DNA from: JAIBJN01 sp963784175 | GTDB taxonomy: Bacteria; Actinomycetota; Thermoleophilia; Gaiellales; Gaiellaceae | Reading direction: 5' to 3' | DNA: 64,000 nucleotides | NCBI GenBank assembly: GCA_963784175.1 | Contig: CAWAQJ010000024.1 | Coordinates: 1-64,000 of the forward strand | Shown here: positions 8,486-15,241 of the stretch, piece by piece | Layout of the letters: the number at the start of each line of letters is the position of its first letter | Numbering within the stretch: the stretch's first letter is position 1 | Translations under genes and position numbers: made by a program | Notes under the pieces: model-generated | What the model was told of the DNA's origin: nothing | The model's input: the letters and a program-made list of their open reading frames with translations, nothing else | Databases searched by the model: none

Positions 8486-9113
8486 AGCAGCGCGCATCGA
8501 ACGACCGACGGTGGATTGCGCTCGGCCCTCGCCGCCGGACGATCGCGGAGTGGCCCGGCGTGATGTAGCCGACATGCGAGGCGAAGCCGTAGCCGGGGAA
8601 GACCGCGTCGAAGCGGCGCATCGCGCGATCGCGGACGACCTTGGCCACGATGGAGGCGGCCGCGATTGCGGCGCTCTTCGTGTCCCCGTCGACGACCGCC
8701 TGGTGCTCGGGCGCGAGCGGGCCGAGCCGGAAACCGTCCACGAGGCAGGCCTCCGCCGGGGGCGCCAGCGCTGCGAGCGCCTCGCGAAGCCCGCGGAGGT
8801 TCGAGCGGTGCAGCCCGTCGCGGTCGATCACCGCGGGCGGGATCACGCGCACGGCGATCCGGGTGGCGCACCGCATCACGGCCCGGAACAGCTCTTCTCG
8901 GTCGGCCGGGTCAACCTGCTTCGAGTCGTTGAGGAGTGCCAGCGGGCGGACGCGATGGTCATGGAGCCGCTCGTAGTCGAAGAGAACCCCCGCCGTGACG
9001 AGCGGGCCGGCGAGACTGCCGCGCCCGGCCTCGTCCGCGCCCGCGACGAAGCGCACGCCCAGACGTCGGTCGTATGCGAGGAGCTTGCGGCCCGGACGGC
9101 GGACTGTCGCCAC
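8427..9113 (-). CDS. rnhB: ribonuclease HII
   Basis: 228 aa. RNase HII removes ribonucleotides from DNA/RNA hybrids. The signature DEAGRG carries catalytic D27 and E28; LVDGF gives D126; SIVAKVVRD gives the fourth acidic residue near D162. Length is normal. It is downstream of rplS in a conserved operon and its end overlaps yraN. Confidence 0.95.
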   Translation of the reverse strand: MATVRRPGRKLLAYDRRLGVRFVAGADEAGRGSLAGPLVTAGVLFDYERLHDHRVRPLALLNDSKQVDPADREELFRAVMRCATRIAVRVIPPAVIDRDGLHRSNLRGLREALAALAPPAEACLVDGFRLGPLAPEHQAVVDGDTKSAAIAAASIVAKVVRDRAMRRFDAVFPGYGFASHVGYITPGHSAIVRRRGPSAIHRRSFDARCYAELEEAAIESAALAAARA

Positions 9114-9130
9114 GGGCGCGAGGATATCGA

Positions 9131-9481
9131 CTAGGTCCGCTGCTTCTCGCGGACGCGCGCCTTCTTGCCCACTTTGGAGCGCAAGTAGTAGAGCTTGGCG
9201 CGGTTCACGTCGCCGATCGCACCGACTTCGATCCGGTCGATCTTCGGCGAGTGGAGCGGGAACGTTCGCTCGACGCCCACGCCGAACGAGTTCTTGCGAA
9301 CGGTGAAGGTCTCGCGGACTCCCGCCCCCTGTCGCTTGATGACGATCCCCTCGAAGACCTGGACTCGGCGGCGCTGTCCCTCGATCACCTGGAAGTGGAC
9401 TCGAACCGAGTCGCCCGCCTTGAACTGCGGGATGTCATCGCGCATCTGCTTGCGCTCGAGGATGTCGATGGGCGTCGTCAT
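9131..9481 (-). CDS. rplS: 50S ribosomal protein L19
   Basis: 116 aa, full-length L19, which sits at the 30S/50S interface. It contains the family stretches GDSVRVHFQVIEG, VFEGIVIKR and KVGKKARVREK. The ATG at 9481 has no Shine-Dalgarno sequence. Instead a GC hairpin followed by TTTT abuts the start codon (see 9483-9507), suggesting expression control by attenuation or structure. Confidence 0.97.
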   Translation of the reverse strand: MTTPIDILERKQMRDDIPQFKAGDSVRVHFQVIEGQRRRVQVFEGIVIKRQGAGVRETFTVRKNSFGVGVERTFPLHSPKIDRIEVGAIGDVNRAKLYYLRSKVGKKARVREKQRT

Positions 9482-9482
9482 G

Positions 9483-9507
9483 AAAAGGGCGGCCGAAGCC
9501 GCGCCGG
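9483..9507 (-). promoter_or_regulatory. hairpin plus T-run abutting the rplS start codon
   Basis: Reading the minus strand, GCGGC-TTCG-GCCGC forms a UUCG-tetraloop stem that extends through a mismatch, followed by CC, TTTT, one C and then the rplS ATG. This has the form of an intrinsic terminator placed between promoter and gene, or of an L19 autoregulatory leader. No ribosome-binding site fits between stem and ATG. The remainder of 9482-9682 holds a repeat copy (9626-9654) and no gene. Confidence 0.5.
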
Positions 9508-9625
9508 AATGCTAGCGAAACCTCGCGGCGATGGTGGACGAGCAGGCCGGGACACGGCCAAGGTGGACGTGTCTCTGGAGGGGCCGCCGCGGGCCTCCCT
9601 CCGCTTCGAGCGTAACCAGGTCGGA

Positions 9626-9654
9626 CGCCCGCGTGGCGCGCGCACCGTGCCGAG
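9626..9654 (-). repeat. intergenic repeat element, copy 2 (downstream of lepB copy 1)
   Basis: Shares GTGGCGCGCG and GTGCCGAG, in the same order and spacing, with the copies at 8074 and 14226 (plus-strand reading). It is more degenerate in its hairpin arm. It lies about 30 bases beyond the lepB stop on the minus strand. Confidence 0.4.
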
Positions 9655-9682
9655 CCGCGCACGGAAGCGTGACGACAATGCG

Positions 9683-10219
9683 CTAGCGGAAGCCGATCCG
9701 CTGCGGCGGCCAGTAGAGCGAGAACACCGGCCCGATCAGGTTGTCGCGCGGCACCGGGCCCCACTCGCGGCTGTCGCAGGACTGGAGCCGGTTGTCCCCC
9801 ATCATGAAGTAGGAGCCCTCGGGCACCGTTATCGGCCCGAACTCGTCACCGACCTCCCCGCCGAAGAGGTACGGCTCTGGCCGCGGCTCGCCGTTCACGT
9901 ACAGCTGGTCGCCGCGAATCTCGATCTCGTCGCCGGGAAGTCCGATCAGGCGTTTGACGAAGACGCCGCCCGGCCCCGGGCAGATGTTCGCCGCCTCCGG
10001 CGGGGTCTCGAAAACGACGATGTCGCCGCGATCCGGGTCGGTGAAGCGGTAGATGAAGCGGTTGGCGAGCACGCGGTCCGACGTTCCCGCCTGGCAGCCC
10101 GGCTCGGGCGCCGCACAGTGCAGGGTCGGCTCCATCGAGGACGACGGAATGCGGTACGGGTTGACCACCCACGCCTTGATGGCGAGCACCGCCGCGACCG
10201 CGATCGCGATCGTGAGCAC
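9683..10219 (-). CDS. lepB: signal peptidase I, tandem copy 1 (start unresolved)
   Basis: Type I signal peptidase with one N-terminal transmembrane helix. From GTG 10219 the protein is 178 aa with catalytic S28 (SSSMEPT) and K89 (FVKRLIG). Homology with copy 2 continues in frame upstream of this GTG (residues LPAPW and TVVDW) right up to the TAG stop of copy 2, but no ATG, GTG or TTG occurs in that stretch even though AGGAGG follows the TAG. Initiation at GTG 10219 would still leave an intact membrane anchor. The two copies are about 85-90 percent identical over long DNA stretches, so this is a fairly recent tandem duplication. Confidence 0.85.
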   Translation of the reverse strand: MLTIAIAVAAVLAIKAWVVNPYRIPSSSMEPTLHCAAPEPGCQAGTSDRVLANRFIYRFTDPDRGDIVVFETPPEAANICPGPGGVFVKRLIGLPGDEIEIRGDQLYVNGEPRPEPYLFGGEVGDEFGPITVPEGSYFMMGDNRLQSCDSREWGPVPRDNLIGPVFSLYWPPQRIGFR

Positions 10220-10288
10220 CCAGTCGACGACAGTCGGCCAGGGAGCGGGGAGCGATTCGAGCCGGGTACGGAGGAAGACGGCCTCCTG

Positions 10289-10888
10289 CTACCGCAGGCC
10301 GAGCCGCGTCAACGGCCAGTAGACGGCAAACACCGGTCCGATGAGGTCTTCACGGCTCACAGGTCCCCAATCGCGGCTGTCGCATGACTGGCCGCGGTTG
10401 TCGCCCATCATGAAGTATTCGTCGTCGCCGAGGCGCCGCTCCGAGAAGTTCGGGCCCGGGCCACCGCCGTTCAGGTACGGCTCCTCGACGACCTTCCCGT
10501 TCACCCGCAGCACGCCTTCTGCCTGGTTGATCGTGTCCCCGGGCACGGCTACGAGCCTCTTCACGAACGTGCCTGATGCGCCGCACATCTCCAGGGCGCG
10601 GTCGGGCACCTCGAACACGACGATGTCTCCGCGCTCTGGGTCGCGGAAGCGGTAGATGAAGCGGTTGGCCAGCACCCGGTCGGACGCGTCGGCCTGACAT
10701 CCAACCTCGGGGGCCGCGCAATGCAGAGTCGGCTCCATCGAGGACGACGGGATGCGGTACGGGTTGACGACCCAGGCCTTGATCGCCAGCACCGCAACGA
10801 CGGCGATCGCGATCGTGAGCACCCAGTCGACGACCGTGTCCCACGGCGCCGGCAGCGCCCCCGTGATGCGATCGAGCGGCCCCCTCAC
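10289..10888 (-). CDS. lepB: signal peptidase I, tandem copy 2
   Basis: 199 aa, GTG start overlapping the trmD stop (GTGA). It cleaves signal peptides of exported proteins at the membrane. One N-terminal transmembrane helix spans about 22-40; catalytic serine S50 (SSSM) and general-base lysine K110 (FVKRLVA) are present; box E reads GDNRGQSCDSR. Its TAG stop is followed in the same frame by the coding sequence of copy 1. Confidence 0.95.
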   Translation of the reverse strand: MRGPLDRITGALPAPWDTVVDWVLTIAIAVVAVLAIKAWVVNPYRIPSSSMEPTLHCAAPEVGCQADASDRVLANRFIYRFRDPERGDIVVFEVPDRALEMCGASGTFVKRLVAVPGDTINQAEGVLRVNGKVVEEPYLNGGGPGPNFSERRLGDDEYFMMGDNRGQSCDSRDWGPVSREDLIGPVFAVYWPLTRLGLR

Positions 10889-11541
10889 GAAACCGACCGC
10901 TCTCTGCTCCGCTCCTGGCGCCAGCGCTCGATGAGCGCGTGGTTCCCGGACAGGAGGACGTCCGGAACGCGCCAGCCGCGAAACTCAGCGGGCCGGGTGT
11001 AATGCGGGAACTCGAAGCCGCCCTCGAGCGCCTCCGAGAAGCTCTCGACGGCCGCGCTCTCCTCGCGGATGGCCCCGGGAAGGCGTCGCGCGACGGCGTC
11101 CAAGACGACCATTGCGGGGAGCTCCCCGCCGGAGAGCACGTAGGGGCCGATGGAGACGACGTCCGTCGCCATGTGCTCGAGGATCCGCTCGTCGAAGCCC
11201 TCGAAGCGGGCGGAGAGAAGCGTCAGGGCGTCCTCGCCGGCGAGCTCGTCGACGAGCGCCTGGTCGAGCGGCCGTCCCTGCGGGGAGAAGGCGATAACCC
11301 GCCGGTCGCGCTCGGCGCCGTACACCGCCTCCAGCGCCGCGTCGACGACGTCGACACGCAACACCATCCCCGCGCCGCCGCCGTACGGCTCGTCGTCCAC
11401 CTGGCCGCCCGAGAGCGGCGTGAAGTCGCGGTAGTTCAGGAGCTTGAGCTCGAGCTCCGAGCCCAGCACAGCCGCGAGCGGCCGCTGCTCGGTGAGCCAC
11501 GAGAAGGCATGGGGCAACATGGTGAAGACGTCGATCTGCAT
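10885..11541 (-). CDS. trmD: tRNA (guanine-N1-)-methyltransferase TrmD
   Basis: 218 aa. It methylates G37 next to the anticodon using SAM and so prevents frameshifting. SPOUT knot residues are visible: SIGPYVLSGGELPA (usually SIGDYVL, here D to P) and ARFEGFDERI. It is slightly shorter than the roughly 240-aa enterobacterial form, as common in actinobacteria. It follows rimM by 13 bases in the rpsP-khpA-rimM-trmD operon. Confidence 0.95.
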   Translation of the reverse strand: MQIDVFTMLPHAFSWLTEQRPLAAVLGSELELKLLNYRDFTPLSGGQVDDEPYGGGAGMVLRVDVVDAALEAVYGAERDRRVIAFSPQGRPLDQALVDELAGEDALTLLSARFEGFDERILEHMATDVVSIGPYVLSGGELPAMVVLDAVARRLPGAIREESAAVESFSEALEGGFEFPHYTRPAEFRGWRVPDVLLSGNHALIERWRQERSRERSVS

Positions 11542-11554
11542 GGGGTGTTCGAGA

Positions 11555-12046
11555 TTAGCTTTCGGGCACGAACCCGGGAGCCACCACGATCCGGCCTTCC
11601 TCCAGATCGACCGAGCGGACGCAGTCCTCGACCATTGGAAGGGCGATGCCGCCCTCGAGCTCGAGCACGTCGTTCGCCACGCCCGGGGTCACGTCCTGCA
11701 CCCGGCCGAGCATGCGGCCTCCCTCGTCCTCCACCGTGAGGCCGACCAGCTGGTAGACGTAGAACGCGTCCTCGCCGGCGGGAGGAAGCTCCCGCTCGGG
11801 CAGTTCGAGCTCGGCGCCGCGGCGCGCGGCGCGATCGAGCCGGACGACCAGCCGGCCGCCGCCCGCCTTCTTGGACTCGACCACGGTCGCAGGCTCGCGC
11901 TCGACATAGACCGTCGCGCCTTTCGCAAACCGCTCGGGCTCGTCGCTCGCGCCCTCGACCACGAAGGCGCCCGCGAGGCCGTGCGGACGGCCGACCCGCC
12001 CAACCCTGACCCAGCGCTCGCCGCCCGCGGCGTCAGTGCGCGTCAA
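11555..12046 (-). CDS. rimM: 16S rRNA processing protein RimM
   Basis: 163 aa, probable TTG start at 12046 overlapping the end of khpA by 14 bases. RimM helps assemble the 30S head with S19. The N-terminal RimM barrel (VGRVGRPHGLAG) and the C-terminal PRC-barrel (VYQLVGLTVE and VLELEGGIALPMVEDCV) are both present. Position between khpA and trmD is the standard order. Confidence 0.93.
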   Translation of the reverse strand: MTRTDAAGGERWVRVGRVGRPHGLAGAFVVEGASDEPERFAKGATVYVEREPATVVESKKAGGGRLVVRLDRAARRGAELELPERELPPAGEDAFYVYQLVGLTVEDEGGRMLGRVQDVTPGVANDVLELEGGIALPMVEDCVRSVDLEEGRIVVAPGFVPES

Positions 12047-12269
12047 CGATCTCGAGGAGCGCGCGCTCCTGGCGGCGCCCGCCGCTCGCGCGCACGAGCG
12101 TCCGGAGGGCGCGCGCGATGCGTCCTTGCCGGCCGATCACCTTGCCGATGTCCTCCTCTGCCACGTGCAGCCGGAGGACGACGGCGCCGTCGCGCTCCGT
12201 CCGCTCGACGCGCACCTCGTCCGGCCGGTCGACGAGGTTCCGCGCCAGGTAGGCGAGGAGCTCCTCCAC
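12033..12269 (-). CDS. khpA: KH-domain RNA-binding protein KhpA
   Basis: 78 aa, GTG start sharing one base with the rpsP TAG. A single KH domain with the GxxG loop in IGRQGR. KhpA forms a heterodimer with KhpB in other bacteria and binds small and messenger RNAs. Standard position between rpsP and rimM. Confidence 0.93.
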   Translation of the reverse strand: MEELLAYLARNLVDRPDEVRVERTERDGAVVLRLHVAEEDIGKVIGRQGRIARALRTLVRASGGRRQERALLEIVDAH

Positions 12270-12508
12270 TAGATGCCCTGGGTCTGCATCAGGCGCTTCA
12301 CCCTGTCGCTCGGCTGCGCGCCCTTGGAGATCCAGTCCTTGATCTTGTCCGCGTCGAGGTCGATCGTCGACGGGTCTGTCTGCGGGTTGTACCGGCCCAC
12401 GATCTCGATGAAACGGCCGTCGCGCGGCGAGCGGCCATCGGCCACGACGACGCGGTAGATCGGATTCTTCTTCGAGCCCACGCGGGCCAGTCTGATGCGA
12501 GTTGCCAT
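12269..12508 (-). CDS. rpsP: 30S ribosomal protein S16
   Basis: 79 aa, complete S16 with RIRLARVGSKKNPIYRVVVAD at the N-terminus. A good Shine-Dalgarno sequence (AAAGGA) lies upstream of the ATG, in the 21-base gap after ffh. It opens the rpsP-khpA-rimM-trmD-lepB run. Confidence 0.97.
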   Translation of the reverse strand: MATRIRLARVGSKKNPIYRVVVADGRSPRDGRFIEIVGRYNPQTDPSTIDLDADKIKDWISKGAQPSDRVKRLMQTQGI

Positions 12509-12529
12509 TCCGTCCTTTCGTTCCGTGTT

Positions 12530-13867
12530 CTAGCGCCGTCGCTGCGAGGCCGCAAGCGACTGGATGTTCGGCATCTTGCCCTTCCCCATCTGCTTGACCA
12601 TCTTCGCCATCTGCTTGCGCGCGTTCAGGAGCTGGTTGACCTGCTGCACGGTCGTGCCGCTACCCTGCGCGATCCGGGCGCGGCGCGTGCCGTTGATGAT
12701 CTCGGGCCGGCGGCGCTCGTCCGGGGTCATCGAGAGGACGATCGCCTCGACGCGGCCGAGCTCCTGTTCGTCGACGTTGACGCCCTGGAGCTGCTTGCCG
12801 AGCCCAGGGATGAGGCCGACAACGGACTTCAGCGACCCCATGCGTCGCATCATCCGGTAGCTCTGCAAGAAGTCGTCGAACGTGAACTGGCCCGAGCGGA
12901 GCCGGCGCTCCATCTCCTCCTGCTCGTCCACCTCGGCGGCGGCCTCGGCGCGCTCGATGAGCGTGAGAACGTCACCCATCCCGAGGATGCGCGACGCCAT
13001 GCGGTCGGGGTGGAAGTACTCGAGCTGGTCGAGCTTCTCGCCGGTGGAGGCGAGCTTGATCGGCTTGCCCGTGACCGCCTTCACCGACAGCGCCGCACCG
13101 CCGCGCGCGTCGCCGTCGAGCTTCGTGAGGACGACGCCGTCGAAGTCGACGCGCTCCGCGAACGCCTCGGCGACGCCGACGGCCTCCTGGCCGGTCATGG
13201 AGTCGAGCACGAGCAGCACGTTGTGCGGCTTCACCTGCTTGCGGATGGCGGCGAGCTCCTCCATGAGCGGCTCGTCGATCTGGAGGCGGCCCGCGGTGTC
13301 GACGATGACCACGTCGCGGCCCTGCGCCTGGGCCTGCTCGATGCCGTGGCGCGCGACCGCGACTGCATCCTTCGTCGTCCTGTCGAGGAAGACGGGAATC
13401 TGGATCTGCTTGCCGAGCTGCTCCAGCTGGTCGATGGCTGCCGGCCGCTGGAGGTCGGCGGCGACGAGCGCCGGCGACTTGTTCTCGGTCTTGCGCAGAA
13501 GGAGCGCGAGCTTCGCCGCGGCGGTCGTCTTACCCGAGCCCTGGAGCCCCGCGAGCAGGATCACCGTGGGCGGCCGCCCTGAGAACGCGAGCTTCGAGCC
13601 GCCGGAGCCCATCAGCTCGGTCAGCTCGTCATGGACGATCTTCACGACCTCCTGGCCCGGCGTGAGGCTCTTGGTCACGTTCGTGCCGACGGCCCGCTCC
13701 TTCACGCGGGCGACGAACTCCTTCACGACCTTGAAGTTCACGTCGGCCTCGAGCAGGGCAAGCCGGATCTCGCGCATGGCGCCCGAGAGGTCGTCCTCGC
13801 TGAGGACGCCGCGGCTCCTCAGATCGCCAAGAGTCGCCTGCAGCTTGTCGGAAAGCGTGTCAAACAT
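12530..13867 (-). CDS. ffh: signal recognition particle protein Ffh
   Basis: 445 aa from ATG 13867. SRP54 GTPase for co-translational membrane targeting. N-domain about 1-95, GTPase domain with GLQGSGKT at 107-114, DTAGR, TKLDGDARGG, and the methionine-rich M domain carrying MGDVLTLIE, MRRMGSLKSVVGLIPG and the RNA-binding helix-turn-helix near RIAQGSGTTVQQVN. Its receptor FtsY is encoded nearby at 14282-15241. Confidence 0.96.
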   Translation of the reverse strand: MFDTLSDKLQATLGDLRSRGVLSEDDLSGAMREIRLALLEADVNFKVVKEFVARVKERAVGTNVTKSLTPGQEVVKIVHDELTELMGSGGSKLAFSGRPPTVILLAGLQGSGKTTAAAKLALLLRKTENKSPALVAADLQRPAAIDQLEQLGKQIQIPVFLDRTTKDAVAVARHGIEQAQAQGRDVVIVDTAGRLQIDEPLMEELAAIRKQVKPHNVLLVLDSMTGQEAVGVAEAFAERVDFDGVVLTKLDGDARGGAALSVKAVTGKPIKLASTGEKLDQLEYFHPDRMASRILGMGDVLTLIERAEAAAEVDEQEEMERRLRSGQFTFDDFLQSYRMMRRMGSLKSVVGLIPGLGKQLQGVNVDEQELGRVEAIVLSMTPDERRRPEIINGTRRARIAQGSGTTVQQVNQLLNARKQMAKMVKQMGKGKMPNIQSLAASQRRR

Positions 13868-13926
13868 GGGCCGGCGGGAAGTGTAGCCGTGTGGTTTTTT
13901 CCAATCCGACCCAAGGAGAGCGAGCA

Positions 13927-14133
13927 ATGTCCAGCATCGCCAAGGTCATCACCGTGATCGGAAGTCACCCCGAAAGCTTCGCCAAGGCGGCCGACGTGGC
14001 CGTGAAGGAAGCGTCGAAGACGGTCCGGGGCATCACCGGCGTCGCCGTCGTGTCGATGAGCTGCGAGGTGGAGGGCGACAGCATCACGATGTACCGGACG
14101 ACCGTGAACATCGCGTTCGGGATCGAGCGCTAG
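13927..14133 (+). CDS. dodecin family protein lacking the flavin-stacking Trp
   Basis: 68 aa, ATG 13927 with the strong ribosome site AAGGAGAG. Dodecins are 12-mer flavin-storing spheres. The family pattern KVITVIGSHPESF, EASKTVRGI, and YRTTVNIAFGIE is clear. The tryptophan that stacks on flavin in characterised dodecins aligns with G38 here, so flavin may not be bound in the usual way. The gene is isolated, divergent from ffh and convergent with ftsY. The 59-base ffh/dodecin gap contains a run of six T (on the plus strand) and must hold both promoters. Confidence 0.85.
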   Translation: MSSIAKVITVIGSHPESFAKAADVAVKEASKTVRGITGVAVVSMSCEVEGDSITMYRTTVNIAFGIER

Positions 14134-14147
14134 ACGCACCTGACCGA

Positions 14148-14194
14148 CCGGCCGTTCAGGCCACGCCTTCTCGGCACTCGTCCTGAACGGCCGG
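14148..14194. terminator. 13-bp inverted repeat between convergent genes
   Basis: A perfect 13-bp inverted repeat, CCGGCCGTTCAGG (14148-14160) and CCTGAACGGCCGG (14182-14194), separated by 21 bases, lies 14 bases after the dodecin stop. It could serve as a bidirectional terminator; no T-run follows on the plus strand. Confidence 0.5.
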
Positions 14195-14221
14195 GGCGCC
14201 CCCGGTTCGAGCCTAACGCCG

Positions 14222-14256
14222 AAAACCGCGCACGTGGCGCGCGGAATGTGCCGAGA
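14222..14256 (-). terminator. ftsY terminator; repeat element copy 3
   Basis: On the minus strand, a 6-bp GC hairpin (CCGCGC, loop GCCACGT, GCGCGG) is followed directly by TTTT, the form of an intrinsic terminator 26 bases past the ftsY stop. The hairpin and its left flank (CTCTCGGCACATT) match the element at 8074-8104 almost base for base. Confidence 0.6.
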
Positions 14257-14281
14257 GGCGCGACGCGCTGCGCCGGAAGCG

Positions 14282-15241
14282 CTACTCGCGGCCGACGAGG
14301 GCCCGCGCGAAGTCGGCGGGGTCGAACGGCTGCAGGTCGTCCAGCGTCTCCCCGACCCCGACGAGCTTCACCGGCAGGCCCAGCTCCTGCGTGACGGCGA
14401 CCGCGACGCCGCCCTTGGCCGTGCCGTCGAGCTTCGTCAGGGCGACGCCGGTCAGGCCGACGGCCTCGTCGAAGAGCTTCGCCTGGCGGAGGCCGTTCTG
14501 GCCCGTCGTGGCGTCGAGGACGAGCAGGGTCTCGTGCGGCGCCCCCTCCAGCTTGCCCGCGATCACGCGCCTCACCTTCGCCAGCTCCTCCATCAGGTTC
14601 GTCTGCGTGTGGAGACGTCCGGCTGTGTCCACGACGACGACGTCGCGCCCGCGCGCCTCGGCCGCAGAGATGGCGTCGAAGGCCACAGCGGCCGCGTCCG
14701 CGCCGCGCTGGGAGCCGACGAAGTCGGCGCCTGCGCGCCCGGCCCAGATCTCCAGCTGCTCCTCGGCCGCCGCGCGGAACGTGTCCGCCGCCGCCAGCAC
14801 GACCGAGCGGCCCGACTCGCCGAGCCGGTGTGCGAGCTTCCCGATCGTCGTGGTCTTGCCCGTCCCGTTCACGCCCACGACGAGCAGGACGCTGGGGGCG
14901 CCGTCGAGCGCCAGCCGCTCCTGGCCGTCCACGGTGACCATCTCAGTCAGAACGCGCTCGAGCCCTTCCAGGAGATCGGCCTCGCTCGCGGGCTCCAGCG
15001 CCTCCAGCTGCTTCACGATCTCGACCGTCGCCGGCACGCCGCAGTCGGCCGCGATCAGGGCCTCCTCGACCCGCTCCCAGGCCTCCTCGTCGCTCGGGTC
15101 GAAGAGCAGCTCTCGGGTCAGCGCCTGCCGGCTGGAGGAGAGCGACTCGCGCAGCCGGCCGAACCAGCCCCGGCTCTTCTCCTCGTCGCCGACGGGGGCG
15201 ACTGCGTCGTCGCCCAGGAACTCCGCCCAGGTGCGCGTCAC
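14282..15241 (-). CDS. ftsY: signal recognition particle receptor FtsY
   Basis: 319 aa from GTG 15241, overlapping the smc stop (GTGA). NG-domain GTPase that docks the SRP-ribosome complex at the membrane. N-domain four-helix bundle about 25-105, G1 GVNGTGKT at 123-130, DTAGRLHT, TKLDGTAKGG and the closing GVGETLDDLQPFD. The acidic A domain is very short (about 25 residues). Longer same-frame reading upstream through smc is not coding. Confidence 0.95.
   Translation of the reverse strand: MTRTWAEFLGDDAVAPVGDEEKSRGWFGRLRESLSSSRQALTRELLFDPSDEEAWERVEEALIAADCGVPATVEIVKQLEALEPASEADLLEGLERVLTEMVTVDGQERLALDGAPSVLLVVGVNGTGKTTTIGKLAHRLGESGRSVVLAAADTFRAAAEEQLEIWAGRAGADFVGSQRGADAAAVAFDAISAAEARGRDVVVVDTAGRLHTQTNLMEELAKVRRVIAGKLEGAPHETLLVLDATTGQNGLRQAKLFDEAVGLTGVALTKLDGTAKGGVAVAVTQELGLPVKLVGVGETLDDLQPFDPADFARALVGRE

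Noticed and set aside
14200..14216. GGTTCGAGCC resembling a tRNA T-arm
   Set aside because: No pairing stem on either side, no acceptor or anticodon arm can be drawn; it lies in the terminator region between dodecin and ftsY.
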